Source: Nigerium massiliense
GTDB lineage: Bacteria > Actinomycetota > Actinomycetes > Propionibacteriales > Propionibacteriaceae
Assembly: GCF_000826085.1 (NCBI RefSeq)
Contig: NZ_CCYM01000003.1
Span: 682,001 to 746,000 of the forward strand
Length of the DNA stretch: 64,000 nt
Direction of reading: 5' to 3'
Position 1 is the first letter of the stretch; each line of letters begins with the position of its first letter. The notes below the pieces were generated by a model. That model did not search any database. It saw only the letters and a list, made by a program, of their open reading frames with translations, and had not been told where the DNA came from. Below, piece by piece: positions 29,033 to 37,601 of the stretch. The position numbers and the translations under genes are program-made.

Positions 29033-31507
29033 CTACGTGACCGGGACGATGCTCACCATTTTCGGCAGGCGCACGATGACCTTCGCGACCTCGCGGCCCG
29101 CCAACGCCCGCTGGACGCCCTCGTCGGCCAGCGCGGCCTCGGTCGCCTGCTCCTCGGTGAGGGACGCCGGGACCTCCAGCTTGGCGCGCACCTTGCCCTG
29201 CACCTGCACGACCAGGGTGACCGCCTCCTGAACCAACAGCGCGTCCTCGGCCACGGGCCACGACGAGCGGGCCACCGACGGCTCGTGGCCCAGCACCTCC
29301 CACATCTCCTCGCCCAGGTACGGCGCGACCGTCGACAGCGACTGGGTCACGAACTCGACCGCCTCGCGGACGGCCGGATCGCCCGCCCCGCAGCCACTGT
29401 CGATGGCCTTGCGGGTGCCGTTGACCAGCTCCATGATGCGCGCGACCACGACGTTGAACCGCTGCGACTCCAGCGCCTCAGTGATGTCGGCGATGGCCCG
29501 GTGCGTGGTGCGGCGCAGGGCGACGTCACCGGACGCCGGATCCGCGCCCGGCTCCGACGTCACGTCGGCGGCCAGCCGGTAGGCCCGCTGCAGGAACTTC
29601 GCCGTCGAGCCGGGCGACACGTCGGCCCAGTCGATGTCGTCCTCCGGCGGCCCGGCGAACACGATCGTGGTGCGGATCGCGTCGACTCCGTACTGGTCGA
29701 TCTGCGCGCCCAGGTCGACGCCGTTGCCCAGCGACTTCGACATGGCCTTGCCCTCGTTGATGACCTGGCCCTGGTTCAGCAGCCGCGTGAACGGCTCGGT
29801 GAACTCGATCAGGCCGGCGTCGTGGAGCACCTTGGTGAAGAACCGGCTGTACAGCAGGTGCAGGATCGCGTGCTCGACGCCGCCGACGTACTGGTCGACG
29901 GGAGCCCAGCGCTTCGTCGCCGCCACGTCGAACGGGGCCGTCACGTCGTTCGGCGAGCAGTAGCGGAAGTAGTACCAGGACGAGTCGACGAAGGTGTCCA
30001 TCGTGTCGGTGTCCCGCTCGGCGGCCCCGCCGCAGCGCGGGCAGGCGACCTCGCGCCACTGCTTGGCGGCCTCGGACGCCAGCGGGCTGGTGCCCTTGGG
30101 GGCCAGGTCGGCGCCGCGCAGGTCGGGTAGTTTCACGGGCAGCTGGTCCTCGGGCACCGGCACCTCGCCGCACGAAGGGCAGTGGATGATCGGGATCGGG
30201 CAGCCCCAGAAGCGCTGACGGCTCAGCAGCCAGTCGCGCAGCCGGAAGGTGATCGCGGCCCGGCCGCGTCCCTCGGCCTCCAGTTTCTCGGCCATCGTGG
30301 CGATGCCGGACGCCTTGTCGGTCAGCCCATCCAGCTCGCCGGAGTTCACGTACGCGCCGTCGCCGGCGGTCGCAATGCCCGTCTCGTTCGGGTCGGCCTC
30401 GCCGGTCTCGATGACCACACGCACCGGAATGCCGAACTTCTGCGCGAACTCCAGGTCGCGCTGATCGTGCGCGGGCACGGCCATGACCGCGCCGGTGCCG
30501 TAGTCGGCCAGCACGTAGTCGGCCGCCCAGATCGGCAGCTTCTCCCCGTTGACCGGGTTGATCGCGTGGCGTCCGGTGAAGACGCCGGTCTTCTCGCGCT
30601 CGGTCGACTGACGCTCGATCTCGGAGGCGGCCTTGGTCTTGTCCAGGTAGGCCTCGAACTCGGCGCGGTGCTCGTCGGTGACCAGCTCCTCCGCGATCGG
30701 GGCGTCCGGGGCCACGACGAAGAACGTCGCGCCGAACAGCGTGTCGGGGCGCGTGGTGAAGACCGTCAGGGGCTCGTCGCGTCCCTCGACCTCGAAGTCG
30801 ACGTACGCACCCTGAGAGCGGCCGATCCAGTTGCGCTGCATCGCCAGGACGCGGTCGGGCCACTTGCCCTCCAGCGCCTCCATGTCGTCCAGCAGCCGCT
30901 GGGCGTAGTCGGTGATCTTGAAGTACCACTGGGTCAGGCGGCGCTTGGTGACCGCCGCGCCGCAGCGCTCGCAGGCGCCCTGGACGACCTGCTCGTTGGC
31001 CAGCACCGTCTGGTCGTTGGGGCACCAGTTGACGAAGGACGCCTTGCGATAGGCCAGCCCGCGGGAGAAGAACTGCAGGAACAGCCACTGCGTCCAGCGG
31101 TAGTACTCCGGGTCGGACGTGTGCAGTTCGCGCGTCCAGTCGAAGCTCAGTCCGTAACGCTTGAACGAGTTCTTCTGGGTCTCGATGTTCTTGTACGTCC
31201 ACTCGGCCGGGTGGGCGTTGCGTTGAATGGCCGCGTTCTCGGCGGGCAGCCCGAACGAGTCCCAGCCGATCGGATGCATCACGTCGTAGCCGCGCATCAT
31301 CTGGTAGCGCGCCACGACGTCGCCCATGACGAACGCCTCGGCGTGGCCCATGTGCAGGTCACCGGACGGGTAGGGGAACATGTCGAGCACGTAGCGCCGC
31401 TCCGCGGAATCGTCATCGCGAGCGGTGAAGGTCTGGTTCTCCTCCCAGAACTTCTGCCAGCGCTCCTGCGCTGCCGCGGCGTCATACGTGGGTCGGACGG
31501 TCTCCAC
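29033..31507 (-). CDS. leuS: Leucine--tRNA ligase
   Basis: An 824-residue class I synthetase. The HIGH motif is in [22 protein letters not shown] appears as [11 protein letters not shown], and the CP1 editing domain contains [14 protein letters not shown]. Two zinc-binding regions are visible ([33 protein letters not shown]...CPRCGG). The GTG at 31505-31507 was chosen because a strong AGGAG lies about 10 bases before it. The frame stays open ten codons further to an ATG at 31537, but that would bury this ribosome-binding site. A leader with a possible Leu-codon peptide and an intrinsic terminator lies upstream, so leucyl-tRNA-responsive attenuation is likely. Confidence 0.97.
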   Translation of the reverse strand: METVRPTYDAAAAQERWQKFWEENQTFTARDDDSAERRYVLDMFPYPSGDLHMGHAEAFVMGDVVARYQMMRGYDVMHPIGWDSFGLPAENAAIQRNAHPAEWTYKNIETQKNSFKRYGLSFDWTRELHTSDPEYYRWTQWLFLQFFSRGLAYRKASFVNWCPNDQTVLANEQVVQGACERCGAAVTKRRLTQWYFKITDYAQRLLDDMEALEGKWPDRVLAMQRNWIGRSQGAYVDFEVEGRDEPLTVFTTRPDTLFGATFFVVAPDAPIAEELVTDEHRAEFEAYLDKTKAASEIERQSTEREKTGVFTGRHAINPVNGEKLPIWAADYVLADYGTGAVMAVPAHDQRDLEFAQKFGIPVRVVIETGEADPNETGIATAGDGAYVNSGELDGLTDKASGIATMAEKLEAEGRGRAAITFRLRDWLLSRQRFWGCPIPIIHCPSCGEVPVPEDQLPVKLPDLRGADLAPKGTSPLASEAAKQWREVACPRCGGAAERDTDTMDTFVDSSWYYFRYCSPNDVTAPFDVAATKRWAPVDQYVGGVEHAILHLLYSRFFTKVLHDAGLIEFTEPFTRLLNQGQVINEGKAMSKSLGNGVDLGAQIDQYGVDAIRTTIVFAGPPEDDIDWADVSPGSTAKFLQRAYRLAADVTSEPGADPASGDVALRRTTHRAIADITEALESQRFNVVVARIMELVNGTRKAIDSGCGAGDPAVREAVEFVTQSLSTVAPYLGEEMWEVLGHEPSVARSSWPVAEDALLVQEAVTLVVQVQGKVRAKLEVPASLTEEQATEAALADEGVQRALAGREVAKVIVRLPKMVSIVPVT

Positions 31508-31560
31508 TGTCGAACATCTCCTGTACTCGGTTGTCATGGATCACAACGGGCAACGGCATG

Positions 31561-31604
31561 AAAAAGCCCCTGTCAGCCTGGAGGCATCAAGGGGCGCCGC
31601 GACA
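31561..31604 (-). terminator. Intrinsic terminator in the leuS leader (attenuator)
   Basis: On the minus strand GCCCCT and AGGGGC (31566-31571 and 31590-31595) close an imperfect hairpin with an inner GCC/GGC pair, followed by TTTTTC. It lies 60 nt upstream of the leuS start. Immediately before it GCCGCGA and TCGCGGC form another stem (to about 31604) around a CCTGA/TCAGG hairpin. A 12-nt sequence at 31685-31696 is exactly complementary to 31590-31601 and could form an antiterminator in transcripts that begin further upstream. Confidence 0.75.
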
Positions 31605-31611
31605 CCTGATC

Positions 31612-31665
31612 TCAGGCTCGCGGCTGGCGAAGAAGTCGCTTCTGCCGACGCGGGTGACGATCCAC
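31612..31665 (-). CDS. Putative leuS leader peptide (17 aa, tandem CTT Leu codons)
   Basis: A GTG-initiated 17-codon reading frame, VDRHPRRQKRLLRQPRA, ends with TGA inside the stem next to the attenuator. Codons 11 and 12 are CTT CTT (31630-31635), which are rare leucine codons in a genome this G+C-rich. There is no Shine-Dalgarno, but TAGACT sits 7 bases upstream, the same leaderless geometry as for mtnP and obgE. The peptide is Arg-rich and probably has no function apart from ribosome timing. Translation is inferred only from layout. Confidence 0.5.
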   Translation of the reverse strand: MDRHPRRQKRLLRQPRA

Positions 31666-31672
31666 GTCGGCG

Positions 31673-31678
31673 AGTCTA
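31673..31678 (-). promoter_or_regulatory. -10-like TAGACT for the leuS leader
   Basis: On the minus strand TAGACT is followed by CGCCGAC and the GTG of the leader peptide. If used, transcription starts at or next to the GTG, and the complementary arm at 31685-31696 would not be in the RNA. Confidence 0.5.
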
Positions 31679-31717
31679 GCTCACCGCGGCGCCCCTGCCG
31701 GACACGTCTCGGGCGGC

Positions 31718-32680
31718 TCAGATCGGCACCCGTCCGGAGACGAGGAGGTAGTCAGCGCGGATGCGATCCCAGCACTCGGGGTTGACGGCCTGATCGCAGG
31801 CGAGGCCGACGAACTCCGCCCAGGGGTCGAACTCGTCCAGGCGCAGCAGTTGCTCCAGGCACAGCCTGGCCAGGGCGCCGTCCCCCTGGACCCACGCCGA
31901 GACGGCGAGCATCGTCCACGCCCCTCCTGCCAGCGCCTGCGGCGCCCCCTGGACGACCTGCGACCACAGCGCGACCATGCGCACGGACGTGTCGCGGCTC
32001 AGCCCAAGGATCCGCGCCTCGCGGGCGTCCCCATCGACGACGTCGGCTGCCAGCAGGACGCGGTCGGCCAGCGACAGCGCCGCGCCCTCCGTCTCCGGTC
32101 GGGTCAGGAACTCGCGCGCGACCGCGTCGGCGCGCGCAGCCAGCTCGGCGGGGGTGACCGCCTCGGCCAACACCCGCGTGGCGGCCCGAATTCGGTCCTC
32201 CTCACGGTACGTGCCCTCGAGCGCCGCGAGCCGTTCGGGACGGCTGCCGCGCACGGTGATGCCCGCGAACGTGGCCGCAGCGGCGGACGCCGTGGCCGAC
32301 GGGTCGTACGGCTGCCCCGGGCCGCCCGGCGCCTCGTACCAGCGCTGGCCGTCCACGTGCACCCGGCGGGCCCACGACAAGGTGAGGCGGCCGACGTCGT
32401 CCAGCACCCGCCAGCCCGCGACGGGATCGGGCGTGTAGGCGATCGCGAACACCTCCGCCCCGGGGAAGCGGTCGAGGACGAGCCCGAACGAGTCCTCGAG
32501 CCGGGCGTAGTCCGTCAGCTCGGCGAGGTCGCCCCGCGCGGTGACCTCGAGGCGGCCGGCGCAGACGAGGATGAGGACGAGGGATTCGCCCGGGTGGAAG
32601 CCCAAAAGCGAGGGGACGATGCCGAGGAGGTCCTCGGTCGAGGCGATGCGGACGGCGACGGGCGGCGGCGTGGTGGTCAT
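31718..32680 (-). CDS. DUF4192 domain-containing protein
   Basis: A 320-residue protein of the actinobacterial DUF4192 family. The N-terminus VRIASTEDLLGIVPSLLGFHPGESLVLIL (in two parts: VRIASTEDLLGIVPSLLG and FHPGESLVLIL) is diagnostic. Other conserved parts are PGAEVFAIAYTPDPVAGWRVL (about 70-90) and the C-terminal AWTMLAVSAWVQGDGALARL. The function is unknown; it is soluble and has no catalytic motif I can name. The ATG at 32678-32680 begins the family domain; the open frame upstream is Arg/Pro-rich shadow. Its stop is 53 bases before the leuS leader promoter, so read-through into leuS is possible. Confidence 0.9.
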   Translation of the reverse strand: MTTTPPPVAVRIASTEDLLGIVPSLLGFHPGESLVLILVCAGRLEVTARGDLAELTDYARLEDSFGLVLDRFPGAEVFAIAYTPDPVAGWRVLDDVGRLTLSWARRVHVDGQRWYEAPGGPGQPYDPSATASAAAATFAGITVRGSRPERLAALEGTYREEDRIRAATRVLAEAVTPAELAARADAVAREFLTRPETEGAALSLADRVLLAADVVDGDAREARILGLSRDTSVRMVALWSQVVQGAPQALAGGAWTMLAVSAWVQGDGALARLCLEQLLRLDEFDPWAEFVGLACDQAVNPECWDRIRADYLLVSGRVPI

Positions 32681-32794
32681 GCCCCCACGAGGGAGACCGA
32701 CGGCTCCCACGCGTCGGCGTCCACAGGCGTCTGCAGAAAGGGACCCGTTCTCCACAGGCGTCTGCGGTGCGCCTCCGCGGACCACTCCGGCCGG

Positions 32795-32800
32795 TAGCCT
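32795..32800 (+). promoter_or_regulatory. -10-like TAGCCT, probable leaderless start
   Basis: TAGCCT is followed by 8 bases and the ATG at 32809. No Shine-Dalgarno is present apart from a GGGGAA directly abutting the start. Confidence 0.4.
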
Positions 32801-32808
32801 GGGGAACC

Positions 32809-33533
32809 ATGACGTGGCAGAACGAGGGCTGGCCCGGGCCGCCGCCGGGAAGCTCGGGCGCGGGCGGCTGGAGTCCGCCGAGCGAGCCCGGTGCGAACGC
32901 ACCCGGCGCGGGACAGACGCCGAACCAGCCCGGCCAGGCTCCCTCCCCGGCCTGGCCCCCGCCGGAGGCAGGCCCTCCCCCGAGCAGAGCGGGCAGCAGC
33001 CCGGAGCAGGAGCTCGGCGTCCCAACGACATCTCCACTTACGCCGCGCCCCGCCAGAGCCGCACGTGGATCCTCTGGGTGATCGCGGCTGCCGTGGTCGC
33101 TGGCATCATCATCGCCGCCACGTTCCTGAACCGCCCTCAAGACATCATCCCCGGCTCCAATCCGAGCAGCGGCGCCCCGGCGCCCAGCGCGTCCGGACCG
33201 GGCATGCCCTTCGCCATGCCGTCGAACCCCGACGCGGGCGGCCGCTGGGAGATCCTCAACCAGGAGTGGGTCGACGGCGGCGTGCTGCTCGACGTCGCCG
33301 TCTACGCCGACCGCGGGCTGGTCACGTACGGCTTCGTGGCGTTCCAGAACAACGGCACCGAGGTGCTCCGGCCGGGCGCCAGCCCCCGCCAACCCGAGAT
33401 GGGCACGGGCACCCTGGTGGCCGGCAGCACCAAGACGGGCTGGGTCTATATTCCGATGGAGCGCGGGTCGGCGACGCTGATCCTGACCACCTCCGGGGGG
33501 CGGCAGATCTCCGCCCTGCCGATCAAGGCCTGA
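32809..33533 (+). pseudogene. Single-pass membrane protein, frameshifted (one base missing at 32977-32981)
   Basis: The reading frame from ATG 32809 gives MTWQNEGWPGPPPGSSGAGG and a Pro/Gly-rich cytoplasmic tail, but it runs into a stop at 33081. The second half is in another frame: PNDISTYAAPRQSRTWILWV, a membrane helix (WILWVIAAAVVAGIIIAATF) and an extracytoplasmic beta domain ending GGRQISALPIKA. Adding one C to the CCCCC run at 32977-32981 joins the halves seamlessly (...EAGPPPEQSGQQPGAG...) and gives 241 residues. The change is a real mutation, a phase-variable tract or a sequencing error. Function unknown; the outer domain resembles DUF4352-like beta sandwiches. The last 11 bases overlap the convergent glycosyltransferase gene. 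Confidence 0.75.
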
Positions 33534-34866
33534 CGGCGCCCGTCCCGTCGGGCCGCGCGGCGCCGTCGGTCTCCGAAGCCACGCGGGCGGCGGCGTCCCG
33601 GTAGACCCGCTCGTACCGCTCCCCCATGGCCGCCGTCGTGAGCCCGGGCGCCAGCGTCGCCGACGCCGCCGCCATCGCGGCGATGCGTTCCCGGTCGTCG
33701 GCCAGCGCCCGCATCCCGGCGGCCAGGTCGGCGACATCCGGCCCGACCAGAAGGGCATTGTCCGGTCCGACCCCGACGCGCAGCCGGTCGTCGCAGTACA
33801 GGATGGGCGTCCCGGCGGCGGCCGCCTCGGCGAGCACCATCCCCTGGGTGTCGAACCGGTAGGACGCGAGCACGAACACGTCCGCGTCCGCGACGGTCTG
33901 CGCGACCTCGCCGACGTCGCCGATGTGTCCCGTGAAGGTCACCTGGGTGGGACGGCCCTGTTTGGCGAGCGCGCGCAGCTGCCCCTCGTCCGGGCCACCG
34001 CCGGCGACCACGAGTTCGACGTCGTCGCGGTCGAGCGCGTTGAAGGCCCGCACGATCTGGTCGACGCGTTTCTCCGCGGAAAGGCGTCCGCAGCTCAGGA
34101 ACCGCACCGGGCCGTCACTCCCCCGCCGCCGCTCGGCGGCCACGAACTGCCCCGAGACGCCGCTCGGTACGACGCGCCCGCGCGCACCCGTCGGCGTCCC
34201 GGCGGCCGCCGCGATCGTGTCGATGACGTACGGCGCCGGCGAGGTGAACGCGTCGATGCAGGACGCCAGACGCGCCAGCGCCATCCAGTCCCCCGCCGCG
34301 AAGCGCGACGACTCCCCCGGATCGACCGGGGGGCGCCGCACCGCCACCGGGGCTCGGCCCGACGCACCGGCGAGCAGACGCACCACCAGCGGCAGGAAGG
34401 CGACCGAGACGAGCGCCGCCCCCAGGGGGACCGCCGCATGCGTCCCCGCGTAATTGGAGTGGAAGGTGTGCACGTGCGGGATGCCCTGCACGCGGGCGAG
34501 CTTGGCGGCCAGCAACATCGATCCGCGCTCGTTCTGGCTGTGCACCACGTCGAAGGAGAACCGCCGGCTCAACCGGCGGGCCAGCCGCGTCGACCAGCGC
34601 AGCGAGCATAGATGGCTCGGCGTGTGCGGGAGTCGCCAGGTCGGCACCGTCAGATAGTCCACGTGCGGAGGCGGCGTGAAGTTCACGTGCGGCGAGATCA
34701 AGGTCACATGGTGGCCCCGGCGCACCAGCTCGGCGACCTGCAACTCGATCGAACGGCACACCCCGCCCGAGTCAGGGTAGAAGTCGTCGGTGAGCACGGC
34801 CACGCGCAACTGCCCCGGGGCGGGCGTCGTCACCCGTTCCCCGTAGCGTCCTCGCCCCGAACCCAT
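33523..34866 (-). CDS. Glycosyltransferase family 4 protein
   Basis: A 447-residue GT-B glycosyltransferase. The acceptor-side start is RVAVLTDDFYPDSGGVCRSI, with the family's FxPxxGG-type loop, followed by VHTFHSNYAG near residue 130. The nucleotide-sugar side has LSCGRLSAEKRVDQIVRAF and the EX7E region SYRFDTQGMVLAEAAAAGTP. Such enzymes make lipid-linked or cell-wall glycans (PimB/MgtA-like mannosyltransferases are close in layout). ATG 34866 is one possible start; GTG 34833, eleven codons in, has a better ribosome-binding site. It lies 3 bases after the DMT transporter stop, so the two are likely co-transcribed. Confidence 0.9.
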   Translation of the reverse strand: MGSGRGRYGERVTTPAPGQLRVAVLTDDFYPDSGGVCRSIELQVAELVRRGHHVTLISPHVNFTPPPHVDYLTVPTWRLPHTPSHLCSLRWSTRLARRLSRRFSFDVVHSQNERGSMLLAAKLARVQGIPHVHTFHSNYAGTHAAVPLGAALVSVAFLPLVVRLLAGASGRAPVAVRRPPVDPGESSRFAAGDWMALARLASCIDAFTSPAPYVIDTIAAAAGTPTGARGRVVPSGVSGQFVAAERRRGSDGPVRFLSCGRLSAEKRVDQIVRAFNALDRDDVELVVAGGGPDEGQLRALAKQGRPTQVTFTGHIGDVGEVAQTVADADVFVLASYRFDTQGMVLAEAAAAGTPILYCDDRLRVGVGPDNALLVGPDVADLAAGMRALADDRERIAAMAAASATLAPGLTTAAMGERYERVYRDAAARVASETDGAARPDGTGAVRP

Positions 34867-34869
34867 GCG

Positions 34870-35811
34870 TCAGCCGCTGCCCACGGCGGACTGCTGCGCC
34901 TCGCGGCGCTCGACCGCGTCCGGGTGGTGCTTGCTCAGCAGGAAGACGCCGTAGACCGCGATGGCCGCGGCGACGACCATGCCGGACGCCTCGAGCAGGC
35001 TGATCAGCACGCCCTCCCCGAGGATGATCAGTCCGAACGACACCCCGACGATCGGGTCGGTCACGGTCATGGACGCCACGACCGTCTCCGCCGGGCCCGT
35101 GGCATACCCCTGCTGGATCATCGCGCCGCCGATCAGGTAGCAGCCGACGAGGAACGGCACGATCACCCAGAACAGCGGCGACGTCTGGAACTGCGCGTCC
35201 CGCATCATCACCGACACCGACTTGATCAGCGCCGACGACAGCCCGTAGAAGAAGGAGCCGCCGGTGGCCCACATCATCGACCGCAACATGCCGTTCTTAC
35301 CGCGCCAGCCGAGCATCCCGAAGAACGCGCCGATGGCGTAGATGACGACGCAGCCCAGGATGACGATGGGCGGCTCGACCCGCGTGTCGAGCGCCGCGTT
35401 CGTCCCGGAGATGACCGTGAAGCCGACCACCCCGACGACGGTCAGCAGAACCGCGAACCACATCGTCCCCGTGACCTTGTGGCGGTGGATCTTGGCGGCC
35501 ATCAGCACCGACCACGGCACGGCCAGGATGCCGACCGGCTGCACCACCGTCACCGGGGCCATCATCAGCGCCGTGATGTGCGCGAGCGCACCGATCGTGA
35601 TGAGCGCGAGGCCGCCGAGCCACCGCGGGGTCGTGATGAGTCGCCAGAGCTGCTTGAGGTTCATCGACTTGTTCTCGGCGTCCGGATCGACGACGGTGGC
35701 CGCGGCGAGATGCTGGATGGTGGCGCCGGTCGCGAACAGCAGCGATGCCACCGCGACGATCAGGACGCCCAAACCGACGTTCTGATAGTTCAGGAAGCTA
35801 TGCACGGGCAC
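34870..35811 (-). CDS. DMT-superfamily transporter (NIPA/EamA-like)
   Basis: A 313-residue membrane protein with about nine to ten apolar helices. It starts GTG (VPVHSFLNYQNVGLGVLIVA) and contains ITIGALAHITALMMAPVTVV and GPAETVVASMTVTDPIVGVS, the duplicated helix pair typical of drug/metabolite and NIPA-type Mg2+ transporters. The substrate is not readable. A GTG two codons later is an alternative start. The gene immediately precedes the GT4 gene on the same strand. Confidence 0.8.
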   Translation of the reverse strand: MPVHSFLNYQNVGLGVLIVAVASLLFATGATIQHLAAATVVDPDAENKSMNLKQLWRLITTPRWLGGLALITIGALAHITALMMAPVTVVQPVGILAVPWSVLMAAKIHRHKVTGTMWFAVLLTVVGVVGFTVISGTNAALDTRVEPPIVILGCVVIYAIGAFFGMLGWRGKNGMLRSMMWATGGSFFYGLSSALIKSVSVMMRDAQFQTSPLFWVIVPFLVGCYLIGGAMIQQGYATGPAETVVASMTVTDPIVGVSFGLIILGEGVLISLLEASGMVVAAAIAVYGVFLLSKHHPDAVERREAQQSAVGSG

Positions 35812-35900
35812 CCCTGGGTGGAAGGCGATGTCGCCCGCAACCCTAGCGGCTCGCTGAGATGGATTGCCGCAGGCCGCCCGCGTCCGGTAGACCAACACCC

Positions 35901-36716
35901 ATGACTTCCAGGAAGATCCGGGTCGGCTGCGAGTTCGTCCACGTCGCGTCGGTCCCGACCCCGGCCGTGTACAACGTCCAGGTGCTCGACACGCCGCGGG
36001 TCAACCTCCTGCAGGAGTCGTGGCTGAACGATGCCGGCATGGACGTCGAGCAGTTCACCGACCTGTACGCCAACCGCGGCGTCCGCGTGATGCTGCCCAA
36101 CGGCGAGTCCCTGTCGAAGTACGACGCGCTCGTCGAAGTTCCCGACGAGCTGGACGAGGCCGACTCGGGGGCGATGCAATGCGCTCCCGAGGACATCCCG
36201 GGCGAATACCTCGTCTACACCCTGCCCAGCCGCTACTGCCCCTCGGACGTCATGCGGCGCCACGCCTGGAAGCTGTTCGGCAACAAGCCCGCGAACTACG
36301 ACCGCGTCCAGGACATCTGCGACTACGTGAACGGGCACCTCACCTTCCAGTACGGCAGCAGCGAGGCGACGTCCACGGCGCTGGACGTCTACGTCAGCGG
36401 CTACGGCGTCTGCCGCGACTTCACCCACCTCGGCGTCACGCTGATGCGCGCGCTGAACATCCCGACGCGCTATGTCTTCGGGTACCTGCCCGACATGGAC
36501 GTACCGCCGGACCCCGCGCCCATGGACTTCGCCGCCTGGCTCGAGGTCTACCTGGACGGCCGCTGGTTCACCTTCGACCCGCGCAACAACGCGCGCCGCA
36601 AGGGCCGCGTCCTCATCTCCCGGGGCCGCGACGCCGCCGACGTGGCGATGGCGACCACGTTCGGCGCGCCCTGGCTCAAGCGGATGACGGTGTTCGCCGA
36701 CGAGGTGGCGTCCTGA
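35901..36716 (+). CDS. Transglutaminase-like protein, catalytic His missing
   Basis: A 271-residue protein of the transglutaminase-core (protease-like) superfamily. Cys171 (GYGVCRDFTH) and Asp226 (RWFTFDPRNN) of the triad are present. The position of the catalytic His is Ala211 (MDFAAWLEVYL), whereas the paralogue at 59512-60378 has His there (MDFHAFAEVYL). The N-terminal beta domain (VGCEFVHVASVPTPAVYNVQ) is shared with the paralogue. It is therefore probably not an active protease or transglutaminase and may bind ligand or a partner. It is divergent from the DMT gene, with no other partner. Confidence 0.85.
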   Translation: MTSRKIRVGCEFVHVASVPTPAVYNVQVLDTPRVNLLQESWLNDAGMDVEQFTDLYANRGVRVMLPNGESLSKYDALVEVPDELDEADSGAMQCAPEDIPGEYLVYTLPSRYCPSDVMRRHAWKLFGNKPANYDRVQDICDYVNGHLTFQYGSSEATSTALDVYVSGYGVCRDFTHLGVTLMRALNIPTRYVFGYLPDMDVPPDPAPMDFAAWLEVYLDGRWFTFDPRNNARRKGRVLISRGRDAADVAMATTFGAPWLKRMTVFADEVAS

Positions 36717-36754
36717 CGGTCCCGCCGACCGGCGCTTCCGGAGCCCGGGAACGC

Positions 36755-36802
36755 GACGGCGCCCCCTCCTCACACGAGTTGGGGACGCCATCCTGCGCCG
36801 TC
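36755..36802. terminator. Hairpin between convergent genes
   Basis: GACGGCGC (36755-36762) pairs with GCGCCGTC (36795-36802), with an inner CCCC/GGGG pairing, between the transglutaminase-like gene and the convergent TetR gene. It is a candidate two-way terminator without a T-tract. Confidence 0.5.
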
Positions 36803-36812
36803 AGACGAGGAT

Positions 36813-37397
36813 TCAGGCCACCTTGCTGGCCGTCTCGGGCAGGAGCGCCCCGACGGCCACCTCCGCCCAGTGGCTGACGTCCTCGAAGGACGAGCCCGCG
36901 TCGAGGGCGCGGAACCCCGCCTCGACGACGGCGCGGATCAACTCCGCCTGGATCGGCATGTCGCGGATCAGGTCGTTGAGCCGATCGCCCAGGAAGTCCT
37001 GGCCGTCCTTGCCGGCCTCGGTGGCGCCGGCCCGGAACGGACGCTGGCTCTGCGCGACCTGCATCATCCAGCCGTGGCCGTTGATGGAGGCCTGCCGCAG
37101 GTTGGCGCGCACCCAGACGAGCACGCGTTCGCGCGGATCCTCGACGCCTTCGAGTTCGGCGTCGACGGCCGACTGCCAGCGCGGCATGTACCGCTGCAGG
37201 ACCAGGCCGCGCAGATCGTCGACGGAGTCGACGTAGCGGTAGATGCTGTTGCGGGCGATACCGGCCTGCGACGTCACAGCCCCTGCGGTGAGCGGCGTCT
37301 TGCCGTCCCCACGCAGGATCTCTTCGGCCGCGTCGACCAGCTTGGTCAGAACTGCCTCGCGGTGTTCCTTCACCGTGGGAGCAGTGATCTTGGGCAT
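36813..37397 (-). CDS. TetR family transcriptional regulator
   Basis: A 194-residue TetR protein. The helix-turn-helix is TAGAVTSQAGIARNSIYRYV followed by DSVDDLRGLVLQRYM (about residues 38-72). The C-terminal domain (WVRANLRQASINGHGWMMQV) is a ligand pocket of unknown specificity. A GAGGGGGAATCA ribosome-binding site supports the ATG at 37395-37397. It has no co-oriented partner; the 204-base gap between it and cobF (37398-37601) contains no gene. What it controls cannot be told. Confidence 0.88.
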   Translation of the reverse strand: MPKITAPTVKEHREAVLTKLVDAAEEILRGDGKTPLTAGAVTSQAGIARNSIYRYVDSVDDLRGLVLQRYMPRWQSAVDAELEGVEDPRERVLVWVRANLRQASINGHGWMMQVAQSQRPFRAGATEAGKDGQDFLGDRLNDLIRDMPIQAELIRAVVEAGFRALDAGSSFEDVSHWAEVAVGALLPETASKVA

Positions 37398-37601
37398 TGA
37401 TTCCCCCTCATTGATATAACTCGCACAGCCCGGCATCGCCGGCTTGGTCCCGTGCGTCCCTCCCCCGAGGGATTGCGACTCTTGTCGCTGTTGTTGGTCA
37501 TCCTAGGAGTGAATCCTGGGCAAACGCAGTACATCCGTCGCAAAGTTTCCGAAATCGTTGTCCCCAAAAATGGTGACAGGTGCCCTGATCGGGGGCGCCG
37601 A

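Noticed and set aside
31508..31717. T-box riboswitch upstream of leuS
   Set aside because: The leader has a terminator and a GGTG..CGCGG stretch, but it lacks the TGGN-containing T-box core and is too short for a stem I with a specifier loop.
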